From: Streptomyces griseocarneus
GTDB taxonomy: Bacteria; Actinomycetota; Actinomycetes; Streptomycetales; Streptomycetaceae
Assembly (NCBI RefSeq): GCF_014655595.1
Contig: NZ_BNBL01000011.1
Span: 208,755-272,036, forward strand
DNA: 63,282 bases
Direction of reading: 5' to 3'
Part shown: positions 9,501-33,366 of the stretch, one piece after another
Numbering within the stretch: position 1 is the first letter of the stretch
How the letters are laid out: each line of letters begins with the position of its first letter
Position numbers and translations under genes: made by a program
The notes under the pieces: model-generated
The model's database searches: none
Told to the model about the DNA's origin: nothing
The model's input: only the letters and a program-made list of their open reading frames with translations

Positions 9501-12500
9501 CCCAGGCCTGCCAGGACATTCCCTGTCCGTCGGCGGCCGGGCCGACCCGCACCCGCAGGGACCTGGCTCCGGTGGCGAACAGGCGCACGTCGGCGAAGGA
9601 GAACGGCAGCCGGGTCTCGCCGGCGCCGAGGTTGCCGACGGCGGCGGTGTGCAGTGCGGCGTCGAACAGGCCGGGGTGGATGCCGAAGCCCTCCACGTCG
9701 ACGTCCTCGGCCAGCTCGACCTCGGCGAACAGGTCGTCGCCCGCCTTCCAGACCCTGCGGACGCCCTGGAACACCGTTCCGTAGCGGTATCCCGCGTCGT
9801 CGAGCCGTTCGTAGAACCCGTCCGACTCCACCGGGGTCGCCCCGGCGGGCGGCCACACCGCCACGCTCTGCGGCTGCTGCGGCCCCTCGGCCGTCAGGAA
9901 GCCCTCGGCGTGCGTCACCCACGCCTCCTCCGCGCCCCGCGAGTGCACGGACACCGACCGGCGGCCGTCCTCGCCGATGTCGGCGACGACCACCCGGATG
10001 TGCACCGGCTCCTCCGACTCGTCGAGCACCAGGGGTGCCTGCAGCGTCAGTTCCTCGACGCAGCCGAATCCGACCTGGTGGCCCGCGTGCAGGGCCTGCT
10101 CGACCCACACCACGCCCGGCACCAGCACCGACCCGAGCACCTGGTGGTCGGCCAGCCACGGGTGGGCCGACAGCGACAGCCTGCCGGTCCACGCCCACTG
10201 CCCGCCGGGCAGTTCCACCGCCGCGGGCAGCAGTTCGTGCCCGGCCTCCACCAGCCCGACCGCGCCGACGTCACCGGCCCGGGCGCGCGGCGGCTCCAGC
10301 CACAGGCGCTCCCGCTGGAAGGCGTACGTCGGCAGGTCCACGCGCCGGCCGCCGGTCAGCAGGGCCGGCCAGTCGACGGGCAGACCGCGCGTCCAGGCCT
10401 CACCGGCGGAGGTGAGCATCCTGGCCAGGTCGCCCTCGTCGCGGCGCAGGGTGTGGAGCACGACGGCCCGCGCGCCCGCCTCGTGCACGGTCTCCTCGAT
10501 GCCTACGGTGAGGACGGGGTGGGGGCTGGACTCGAGGAACACCGTGTGGCCCTGGCCCAGCAGGTACTCGACGCCGGCCCGGAACTCCACGGTCTGCCGC
10601 AGGTTGCGGTACCAGTACTCCGCGTCCATCCCGGCTGTGTCGATCCGCTCGCCGGTCACGGTCGACACGAACGGGATGTCCGACGTCCGGGGGGAGATGC
10701 CGGCCAGAACCTCCAGCAGCTCGTCGTGGATCAGCTCCACCTGCGCGGAGTGCGAGGCGTAGTCCACCTCGATGCGGCGGGCCCGGATCCCCGTGGCCTC
10801 GCAGGAGGCGAGCAGGCCTTCGAGTCCGGCGACGTCGCCGGAGACGACGGTGGACGAGGCGCCGTTGACCGCCGCCACCGACACTCCGGGGTAGTCGGCC
10901 AGCAGCGGCACGACCTGGTCGCGGGGCAGCGCGACCGAGACCATTCCGCCCAGGCCCGACAGCTTCTCCGCGATCAGCCGGCTCCGCAGGGCGGCCACCC
11001 GGGCGGCGTCCTCGAGGGACAGCGCGCCGGAGACGGCCGCGGCGGCGATCTCGCCCTGCGAATGCCCGATCACCGCGGCCACCGGAACACCCCACGAGCG
11101 CCAGAGACCGGCCAGCGACACCATCACCGCCCACAGCGCCGGCTGCACCACCTCCACCCGCGCCAGAGCCGTCTCGTCGTCCAGCACGTCCAACAGCTCG
11201 AAGTCGACAAACGGCTCCAGCGCCTCGGCACACCGCCGCATCGACTCCCGGAAGACCGGCGACGACTCGAGAAGGGCCTTGCCCATGCCGACCCATTGAC
11301 AGCCCTGACCCGCGAACACCAGCACCACACCGCCGTCGGTGTCGGCCACGGCCGGGGCGTCGGCGGCGTCGGCCACCTCGCGCAGGCCCGCCAGCAGCTC
11401 CTCCCGGTCCCGGCCCACCACCACGGCACGGTGCTCGAACGCGCTGCGCGTGGCGGCCAGCGACCAGCCCACGTCGACCGGGTCCAGCTGCGACGCGTGC
11501 GCGGCCAGCCGGTCCGCCTGCGCCCGCAGCGCCGCAGGGGTACGGCCGGACAGCACCCAGGGAACCACGTCGGCGGCCGGTCCGGCGTCGCCGGTGGGGG
11601 CCGCCTCGGCGGGCGGCGCCTCCTCCACGATCACGTGGGCGTTGGTGCCGGAGATCCCGAAGGAGGACACTCCGGCCCGGCGCGGGCGGCCGTCCGTCGC
11701 GGACCACTGCCGGTGTTCCGTCAGGAGCCGTACCTCACCGGCGGACCAGTCCACCTCCGCCGTCGGCTCCTCGACGTGCAGGGTCCTGGGCAGCACGCCC
11801 TCGCGCATGGCCAGCACCATCTTGATCACACCGGCCACACCGGCGGCGGCCTGCGTGTGACCGACGTTCGACTTCACCGACCCCAGCCACAGCGGACGGC
11901 CCTCCGGCCGGCTCTGTCCGTAGGCGGCCTGCAGGGCCTGCACCTCGATCGGGTCGCCCAGGGGCGTGCCGGTGCCGTGCGCCTCGACCACGTCCACGTC
12001 CGAGGGAGCGATCCGGGCGTTGGCCAGCGCCGCCTGGATGACCCGCTGCTGCGACGGGCCGTTCGGCGCGGTCAGGCCGTTGGACGCGCCGTCCTGGTTG
12101 ACCGCCGAGCCGCGCAGCACGGCCAGCACCTCATGGCCGTTGCGCCGGGCGTCGGAGAGCCGCTCCAGCACCAGCACGCCGACGCCCTCGGCCATGCCCA
12201 TGCCGTCGGCGGACGCCGAGAACGCCTTGGAGCGGCCGTCCATGGCCAGTCCGCGCTGCCGGGAGAAGGACACCAGCGACAGCGGGGTGGACATCACCGT
12301 CACGCCGCCGGCCAACGCCAGTCCGCACTCCCCGGCCCGCAGCGCCTGGGCGGCCAGGTGCAGCCCGACCAGCGAGGAGGAGCAGGCGGTGTCCACGGTG
12401 ACCGCGGGGCCTTCCAGGCCCAGGGCGTAGGAGACCCGGCCGGAGACGACGCTGGAGGCGTTGCCGGTCAGCAGGTGTCCCTCGGAGCTCTCCGCCCCGC

Positions 12501-12993
12501 TCGTCTTGCCGTAGTTGCTGTTCCAGGCGCCGATGTAGACGCCGACGTCCTCGCCGCGCAGGGATGCCGGGGCGATGCCCGCCCGCTCCAGCGCGCCCCA
12601 GGAGCACTCCAGCAGCAGGCGCTGCTGGGGATCCATGGCCAGCGCCTCGCGCGGGGATATCCCGAAGAACGCCGCGTCGAACTCGCCCGCGTCGTAGAGG
12701 AACCCGCCCTCGCGGACGTAGCACTTGCCCGGCTCGTCGGGGTCCGGGTCGTAGAGGTTCTCCAGGTCCCAGCCCCGGTCGTCCGGGAATCCGGCCACCG
12801 CGTCGACTCCTTCGTCGAGCAGCGCCCAGAACTCCTCGGGCGTACGGACCCCGCCCGGGTAGCGGCAGCCCATGCCGACGATCGCGATGGGCTCGGAGTT
12901 CTTGTCCTCCGCCTGCCGCAGCCGCTCGCTCACGTCCGCCAGATCCGCGGTGACGCGCCGGAGGTAGGTGCGGAGTTTCTGCTCGTCCCCCAT
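6586..12993 (-). CDS. borA5: Type I PKS module 5, fully reducing and iterative, BorA5
   Basis: Single module of 2,135 residues: docking helix (1-30), KS (Cys204), AT (Ser645 in GHSQGE, YASH near 745, so methylmalonyl-CoA), DH (His950 in HQVLGSVLVP), ER (about 1395-1700, with HAAAGGVGMAAVQ as nucleotide site), KR with LDD (B-type) and ACP (Ser2015). All reductive domains look intact, giving a methyl-branched methylene unit. In borrelidin this one module is known to extend the chain three times, making the three consecutive reduced propionate units; nothing obvious in the primary sequence marks it as iterative. The residue after ALGM in the ER is Val rather than Tyr, a position linked in the literature to methyl stereochemistry, but my alignment there is by eye. 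The start is 38 nt after the borA4 stop; a further-upstream in-frame start would run through a poor-coding leader. Confidence 0.95.
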   Translation of the reverse strand: MGDEQKLRTYLRRVTADLADVSERLRQAEDKNSEPIAIVGMGCRYPGGVRTPEEFWALLDEGVDAVAGFPDDRGWDLENLYDPDPDEPGKCYVREGGFLYDAGEFDAAFFGISPREALAMDPQQRLLLECSWGALERAGIAPASLRGEDVGVYIGAWNSNYGKTSGAESSEGHLLTGNASSVVSGRVSYALGLEGPAVTVDTACSSSLVGLHLAAQALRAGECGLALAGGVTVMSTPLSLVSFSRQRGLAMDGRSKAFSASADGMGMAEGVGVLVLERLSDARRNGHEVLAVLRGSAVNQDGASNGLTAPNGPSQQRVIQAALANARIAPSDVDVVEAHGTGTPLGDPIEVQALQAAYGQSRPEGRPLWLGSVKSNVGHTQAAAGVAGVIKMVLAMREGVLPRTLHVEEPTAEVDWSAGEVRLLTEHRQWSATDGRPRRAGVSSFGISGTNAHVIVEEAPPAEAAPTGDAGPAADVVPWVLSGRTPAALRAQADRLAAHASQLDPVDVGWSLAATRSAFEHRAVVVGRDREELLAGLREVADAADAPAVADTDGGVVLVFAGQGCQWVGMGKALLESSPVFRESMRRCAEALEPFVDFELLDVLDDETALARVEVVQPALWAVMVSLAGLWRSWGVPVAAVIGHSQGEIAAAAVSGALSLEDAARVAALRSRLIAEKLSGLGGMVSVALPRDQVVPLLADYPGVSVAAVNGASSTVVSGDVAGLEGLLASCEATGIRARRIEVDYASHSAQVELIHDELLEVLAGISPRTSDIPFVSTVTGERIDTAGMDAEYWYRNLRQTVEFRAGVEYLLGQGHTVFLESSPHPVLTVGIEETVHEAGARAVVLHTLRRDEGDLARMLTSAGEAWTRGLPVDWPALLTGGRRVDLPTYAFQRERLWLEPPRARAGDVGAVGLVEAGHELLPAAVELPGGQWAWTGRLSLSAHPWLADHQVLGSVLVPGVVWVEQALHAGHQVGFGCVEELTLQAPLVLDESEEPVHIRVVVADIGEDGRRSVSVHSRGAEEAWVTHAEGFLTAEGPQQPQSVAVWPPAGATPVESDGFYERLDDAGYRYGTVFQGVRRVWKAGDDLFAEVELAEDVDVEGFGIHPGLFDAALHTAAVGNLGAGETRLPFSFADVRLFATGARSLRVRVGPAADGQGMSWQAWDATGLPVFTLGSLATRPVSADQLSAKRPESLFKVTWDEAVPVVGAASAAHGVILGDDRLGLADALRTAGWTVDTATGPVSVEDTPEILVLPCVAPAPHDEDLPAAVRAVTGHVLGVLQEWLADERLGDSRLVVVTRDALPRDLVHSPVWGLVRSAQTENPGRITLVDVDGHPDSSAALADAVLSDEPRIMIRAGKATAARLVRATPPDLVPPAGADAWRLEITEPGTFDNLTLGVYPHAQKPLADNEVRVAVHAGGLNFHDVVAALGMVDDDLTLGREAAGVVVEVGSAVPDLSPGDRVMGILSAGFGPLAVTDHRYLARIPADWTFAQAASVPAAFLTAYYGLCDLGGVGKGDRVLIHAAAGGVGMAAVQIARHLGAEVFGTASPRKWGTLRELGLDDAHLSSSRTLDFEKRFLDATGGRGVDLVLNSLAREFVDASLRLMPGGGRFVDMGKTDIRRPEEVAEAHPGVTYRAFDLVEAGPQRTGEMLAEIVRLFEAGEFRLLPITQWDVRRAPEAFRHISQAKHVGKIVLTVPRPLRTDGTVMVTGASGTLGGFVARHLVTEHGATRLLLLSRGPERTELVRELTGLGATVTWASCDVADAAALERVVSTVDDRHPLVAVVHSAGVLDDGVIDKQTPERLDTVMRPKVDAAWNLHRLVGNAPLTDFVLFSSASGVLGGAGQSNYAAANAFLDALAEHRRTTGLAGQSLAWGLWTDRSTMTGQLGSTELARIARNGVAEMSEQDGLALFDAARDAGEALLLPMHLDVARLRGRGGEVPAMFRKLVRSSARRTVTAAVQNSGLEQQLASLSAAERAEVLLGLVRDHAAAVLGHGTSDAISTDRPFRELGFDSLTAVELRNRFSSLTGLRLPATLVFDHPTPQALATYLGGQLATDAASPTEPVLAAVSRLRGDLRALAPDAEGVDDVTIQLEALLAEWREATAARDRVTGYDLSAATDEDLFALVDSEMEES
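11070..11330 (-). repeat. Methylmalonyl-AT coding block, copy in borA5
   Basis: About 250 bp of the module 5 AT is almost identical to 15,958-16,220 in borA4, with only scattered differences, mostly near 11,260-11,280. The module 3 AT (around 21,420-21,660) encodes a similar protein but is clearly more diverged in DNA. Confidence 0.75.
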
Positions 12994-13031
12994 GGAGAGA
13001 CCCGTCCTTTTCGCGTGGTAGTCGACAGAGG

Positions 13032-16000
13032 TCACGAACGGCCGAACTTGGCGTCGATGAAGTCGAAGAGATCGTCGTCGCTCACGTCGTCGATCTGTTC
13101 TCGGGATGTGTTCTGCTCGCTGCCCTGCGCCTGCTCCCACTTGGTCAGCAGGGCGCGCAGCCGCACGGTGAGGGCCGCCCGTTCACGGGCGTCCGGCACG
13201 ACGGTGGGCAGGGTGTCCGCGGTCAGCGACGCGACCGCGGACTCCAGCCCGGCCAGCTCGTCGAGCAGCGCGGACCGGGCCGCGTTGTCGTCCGACGCCA
13301 GCCGGGAGCCGAGGTGCGCGGCGAGTGCCGCCGAGGTCGGGTGGTCGAAGACGACCGTGGCCGGAAGGGTCAGCCCGGTGGCCGCGGCGAGCCGGTTGCG
13401 CAGCCGGACCGCGGTGAGCGAGTCGAAGCCGAGCTCGCGGAACGGCCGGTCGGCCGGGACGGCGTCCCCTCCGGAGTACCCGAGCACGACGGCGGCCTGG
13501 GCCCGTACGTCGGCGAGCAGCGCGCGGCGTCGCTCGTCGCCCGACAGCCCGGCCAGCCTGGCCACCAGGTCGGGGGCCTGCTCCGCCGTGTCCGCCTCCC
13601 GCGCCGGGCGGGCCTCGGGGATCTCACCGATCAGCGGCCGGGGCCGCGCCGAGGCGTAGCGCGGCGCGAAGGCCTGCCAGTCGATGTCGGCGACGACCAC
13701 CGTGGTCTCGTCGCGGTCGAGGACCTCGTGCAGGGCGCCGATCGCGGTCTGTGGCGGCATGAAGCGCAGGCCCTGCTTGTGCAGCCATTCCTCGGCGGCT
13801 CCGGCCGCCATGCCGCCGCCGGCCCAGGCGCCCCAGGCCACGGAGGTGGCCGCCAGACCCTGGCTCCTGCGCTGTTCGGCGAGCGCGTCCAGGTGGGCGT
13901 TGGCCGCGGCATAGGCTCCCTGGCCGCCGCTGCCCCACACTCCGGCGCCGGAGGAGAACAGCACGAACGCGTCGAGGTCGCCGAGCAGTTCGTGCAGGTT
14001 CCGCGCGCCGGCCGCCTTCGGTGCGAGCACGGCGGCGATCTCGGCGGCGTCGGTGTCCGCCAGTCGCGCCGACCGTCCGGAGCCCGCCGTGTGTACGACG
14101 GTACGGATCGGCGGGCCGTCCTGCTGGACCCGCTCGACGAGCGCGGCCAGCGCCTTGCGGTCGGCGACGTCGCAGGCGGCGACGGTGACCTTGGCACCGA
14201 GGGCGGCGAGGTCGTCGCGCAGTTGCTGCGCTCCCTCGGCGTCGGCTCCCCGGCGGCTGACCAGCACCACGTGCTCCGCGCCCGCGCGGGCCAGCCATCG
14301 GGCGACGTGGCCGCCCAGGCCGCCGGTCCCGCCGGTGACCAGCGCGGTGTCACGGGCGCGCCAGGCGGGGGCCGGTGTGCCGTCCGGTGCGGGCGCCCGT
14401 ACCAGCCTCCGGGCCATCAGTCCGGCCGGACGCAACGCGAGCTGGTCCTCGCCCTCGCGTGCCGACAGCGCTCCGGCCAGCAGCGCCGCGCAGCGTTCGT
14501 CGAGGCCGGAGGGCAGGTCGACCAGGCCGCCCCACAGTTCGGGGTGCTCAAGGCCCGCCACCCGGGCCAGGGCCCACAGTTGCGCGGCCGCCGTGGAGCC
14601 TGCGGGGTCGGCGTCGGTGGCGGTGACGCCGTTGCGGGTGAGCGACCACAGCGGGGCCCTCACCCCGGCGTCGGTCAGCGCCTGGACGAGCAGCACGGTG
14701 CCGTGCACCGCCCGGGGCAGCGCCTCGTGGTCCGGGTGCGGGGCGTCGTCCAGGCCCAGCAGGGATACGAGCCCGGCCGGCTCGGCGGCACCGAGCCGCT
14801 CGGCGAGCGTTTGCCGGGTGTCCCCCGGCCCCAGGACCAGGCACTCGACATCGGCTCCGTGGCCGCGCAGTGCCGAGCGGGCCCAGTCGGTGACGGCGTC
14901 ATGCTCGTGTCCGGCGGGCACCACCACGGTCCAGCTGCCGGTCAGGGCGGCCGGGGCGGGGGTGTCGGCGACGGGCCGCCAGGCGACGACGTACCGCCAG
15001 CCGTCCACCGTGGACTTGCGCCGCTGTTCCCGGCGCCAGGCGGCCAGCGCGGGCAGTACGTCCTTCAGCGGCCGGCGGAGGTCGTCGGCGACCGGGCCGC
15101 GCAGCATGTCCGCCAGCCGGTCGGCGTCCTCTTCCTCCACCACGGCCCAGAAGTCCTGGTCGCCCTGGTGCGCGGCCGTCCGGGGGCGGTCCGGGGCCTC
15201 GAGCCAGTAGCGCCGGCGCTGGAAGGCGTAGGTGGGCAGGGCGACGCGCCTGCCGCCGGGCAGCAGCCGCGTCCAGTCGACCGGTACGCCCCGGGTCCAG
15301 GCCTCGGAGGCCGCCGTGGTCATCCGGGTGAGGTCCCCGTCGTCCCGCCGCAGGCTCTCCAGCACCACCGCCCGGTCGGCCGTCTCCTCGATGCCGACGG
15401 TGAGGACGGGGTGGGGGCTGGACTCGAGGAACACCGTGTGGCCCTCGCGCAGCAGGTGCTCGACGCCGGCCCGGAACTCCACGGTCTGCCGCAGGTTGCG
15501 GTACCAGTACTCCGGACCGAGCCGGGCGGTGTCGATCCGCTCGCCGGTCACCGTCGAGACGAACGGGATGTCCGACGTCCGGGGGGAGATGCCGGAGAGC
15601 AGGGTGAGCAGTTCGTCGCGGATGAGGTCGATCTGCGCGGAGTGCGAGGCGTAGTCCACGTCGATCCGGCGGGCGCGTACGCCCAGTGCCTCGCACTCGG
15701 CGAGCAGGGCGTCCAGCCCGGCGACATCACCGGAGACCACGGTGGACGAGGCGCCGTTGACCGCCGCCACCGACACTCCGGGGTAGTCGGCCAGCAGCGG
15801 CACGACCTCGTCACGGGGCAGCGCGACCGAGACCATCCCGCCCGGACCCGACAGCTTCTCCGCGATCAGCCGGCTGCGCAACGCCACCACGCGCGCGGCG
15901 TCCTCGTACGACAGCGCACCGGACACCGCGGCCGCCGCGATCTCGCCCTGCGAATGGCCGATCACCGCGGCCACCGGAACACCCCACGAGCGCCAGAGAC

Positions 16001-17923
16001 CGGCCAGCGACACCATCACCGCCCACAGCGCCGGCTGCACCACCTCCACCCGCGCCAAGGCCGTCTCGTCGTCCAGCACGTCCAACAGCTCGAAGTCGAC
16101 AAACGGCTCCAGCGCCTCGGCGCACCGCCGCATCGATTCTTCAAAGACCGGCGACGACTCCAGCAGCGCCTTGCCCATGCCGACCCACTGACAGCCCTGA
16201 CCGGCGAACACCAGCACCACACCGTCCCGGGTGGCCGTCGCCCCTGGGATATCGCCGTCGGCGGCCACCGCCGACATGCCGGCGAGGAGCTCCTGCCGGT
16301 CCCGGCCCACCACTACGGCACGGTGCTCGAACGCGCTGCGCGTGGCGGCCAGCGACCAGCCCACGTCCCTCGCGGTGGGCTCGGGGTGAGCGGAGAGGTA
16401 CGCCACCAGGCGCGCGGCCTGGGCCCGCAGTGCCTCGGCCGACCTGCCCGACACCACCCACGGCACCACGTCCGTCCCGGGCACTACGTCCGCTGCGGGC
16501 GCCGTGTCCGCTTCGGGTGCCGTCGTGCCGTCGGAGGTCTCGTCCGGGGCCTGCTCGATGATCACGTGGGCGTTGGTGCCGGAGATCCCGAAGGCCGAGA
16601 CACCGGCGCGGCGCACGTGTCCGTCCGCGGCGGGCCACTCCCGCTGTGCCGTCAGCAGTCGCACCGCCCCCGAGGACCAGTCCACTTCGGGCGTCGGCTC
16701 GTCCGCGTGCAGCGTGCGGGGCAGGGTCTCCTCCCGCATGGCCATGACCATCTTGATCACGCCGGCGACGCCGGCGGCGCCCTGGGTGTGGCCGAGGTTC
16801 GACTTCACCGACCCCAGCCACAGCGGACGGCCCTCCGGCCGCCGCTGCCCGTAGGCCGCGAGGAGCGCCTGGGCCTCGATGGGGTCACCCAGAGTGGTGC
16901 CGGTGCCGTGGGCCTCCACGGCGTCGACCTGGTCCGGCGACAGCCGGGCGTCCGCCAGGGCCTGCCGGATGACCTCCTGCTGCGACGGGCCCCGCGGCGC
17001 GGTGAACCCGCTGCTGGCACCGTCCTGGTTGACCGCCGAGCCGCGCAGCACGGCCAGCACCTCGTGGCCGTTGCGCCGGGCGTCGGAGAGCCTCTCCAGC
17101 ACCAGCACGCCGACGCCCTCGCCGAAGCCCGTACCGTCCGCCGCGGCCGAGAACGGCTTGCAGCGGCCGTCCGCCGCGAGTCCGCGCTGCCTGCTGAAGG
17201 TGGTGAACACCGTGGGCGCCGAGATGACCGACGCTCCCCCGGCCAGCGCCAGTTCGCACTCCCCGGCCCGCAGCGCACGGGCGGCCAGGTGCAGCGCCAC
17301 CAGCGAGGACGAGCAGGCCGTGTCCACGGTGACGGCGGGGCCGTTCAGCCCGAGGGTGTAGGCGACCCGTCCGGAGGCGGCGCTGCCCGCGTTGCCGACC
17401 CCGACGAAGCCCTCGAGGTCCTCGTCGATCTCGGGGAGCCGGGTGGCGTATTCGTGCGTCATCAGCCCGGTGTAGACGCCGGTGCGGCTGCCCTGGAGGG
17501 ACTCCGGGGCGATGCCCGCCCGTTCCAGCGCCTCCCACGAGCACTCCAGCAGCAGGCGGTGCTGCGGGTCCATCGCCAGGGCCTCGCGCGGCGAGATCCC
17601 GAAGAAGGCGGGGTCGAAGTCGGCGACGTCGTAGATGAACCCGCCCTCGCGCACGGTGGACTTGCCGGGAGCGTCGGGGTCGGGATCGTAGAGGTCCGCG
17701 TCCCAGCCCCGGTCGGCCGGGAACGGCGCGATCGCGTCCCGGCCCCGGGCGACGAGGTCCCACAGGTCCTCCGGCGTCCGGACGCCGCCGGGATAGCGGC
17801 AGGCCATGGCCACGATGGCGACCGGCTCGGTGGCCGCGGACTCCAGTTCGCGCAGCCGCGTCCGAGCGGACCGCAGATCTGCGGTGACCCGCTTGAGGTA
17901 GTCAAGTGCCTTGGCGTCGCCGT

Positions 17924-17927
<4 letters not shown>
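13032..17927 (-). CDS. borA4: Type I PKS module 4, BorA4 (A-type KR)
   Basis: Single module of 1,631 residues: docking segment, KS (Cys205), AT (Ser659 in GHSQGE with YASH, methylmalonyl-CoA), KR (from about 1190) and ACP (Ser1503). Between AT and KR there is only a short structural linker, no DH or ER. The KR lacks LDD (it reads HTAGSGRSARL) and has Trp1331 in GVWGSGGQG, the A-type signature; Gln rather than His five residues later suggests A1, meaning an L-hydroxyl with an unepimerised methyl. It is the only A-type KR among the six modules. This fits the C11 hydroxyl and C10 methyl of borrelidin. The start codon overlaps the borA3 stop as ATGA, with a strong GGAGGTG site upstream. The C-terminal DDDLFDFIDAKFG segment is a docking tail for BorA5. 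Confidence 0.95.
15958..16220 (-). repeat. Methylmalonyl-AT coding block, copy in borA4
   Basis: Partner of the borA5 block at 11,070-11,330. The two lie in the adjacent genes for modules 4 and 5, which fits module duplication or gene conversion. Confidence 0.75.
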
Positions 17928-28435
<10,508 letters not shown>

Positions 28436-28527
28436 TGGTGGTCCCGCTTCCGGTGCGTCGATCGGGTTCGGTGGTCGGCATGGCTACCTGCGCGGGGCAT
28501 CCGGCGGCCGTCGAAGGCGGTCAACTG

Positions 28528-33216
<4,689 letters not shown>

Positions 33217-33366
33217 GGGAGACTGCCTTCAGGACTGGTGGGATTCGGCGGACTCGTACAGCCACCGGCGCGTTCAGGGAGCGGCGAGTGCGCTGGGGTT
33301 CGGGAAAACGGCGTCGGAAAGTCGCCGTCGGCAATCGGGCAGTGCGTGGGGGGCTCGGGGGCCGGT

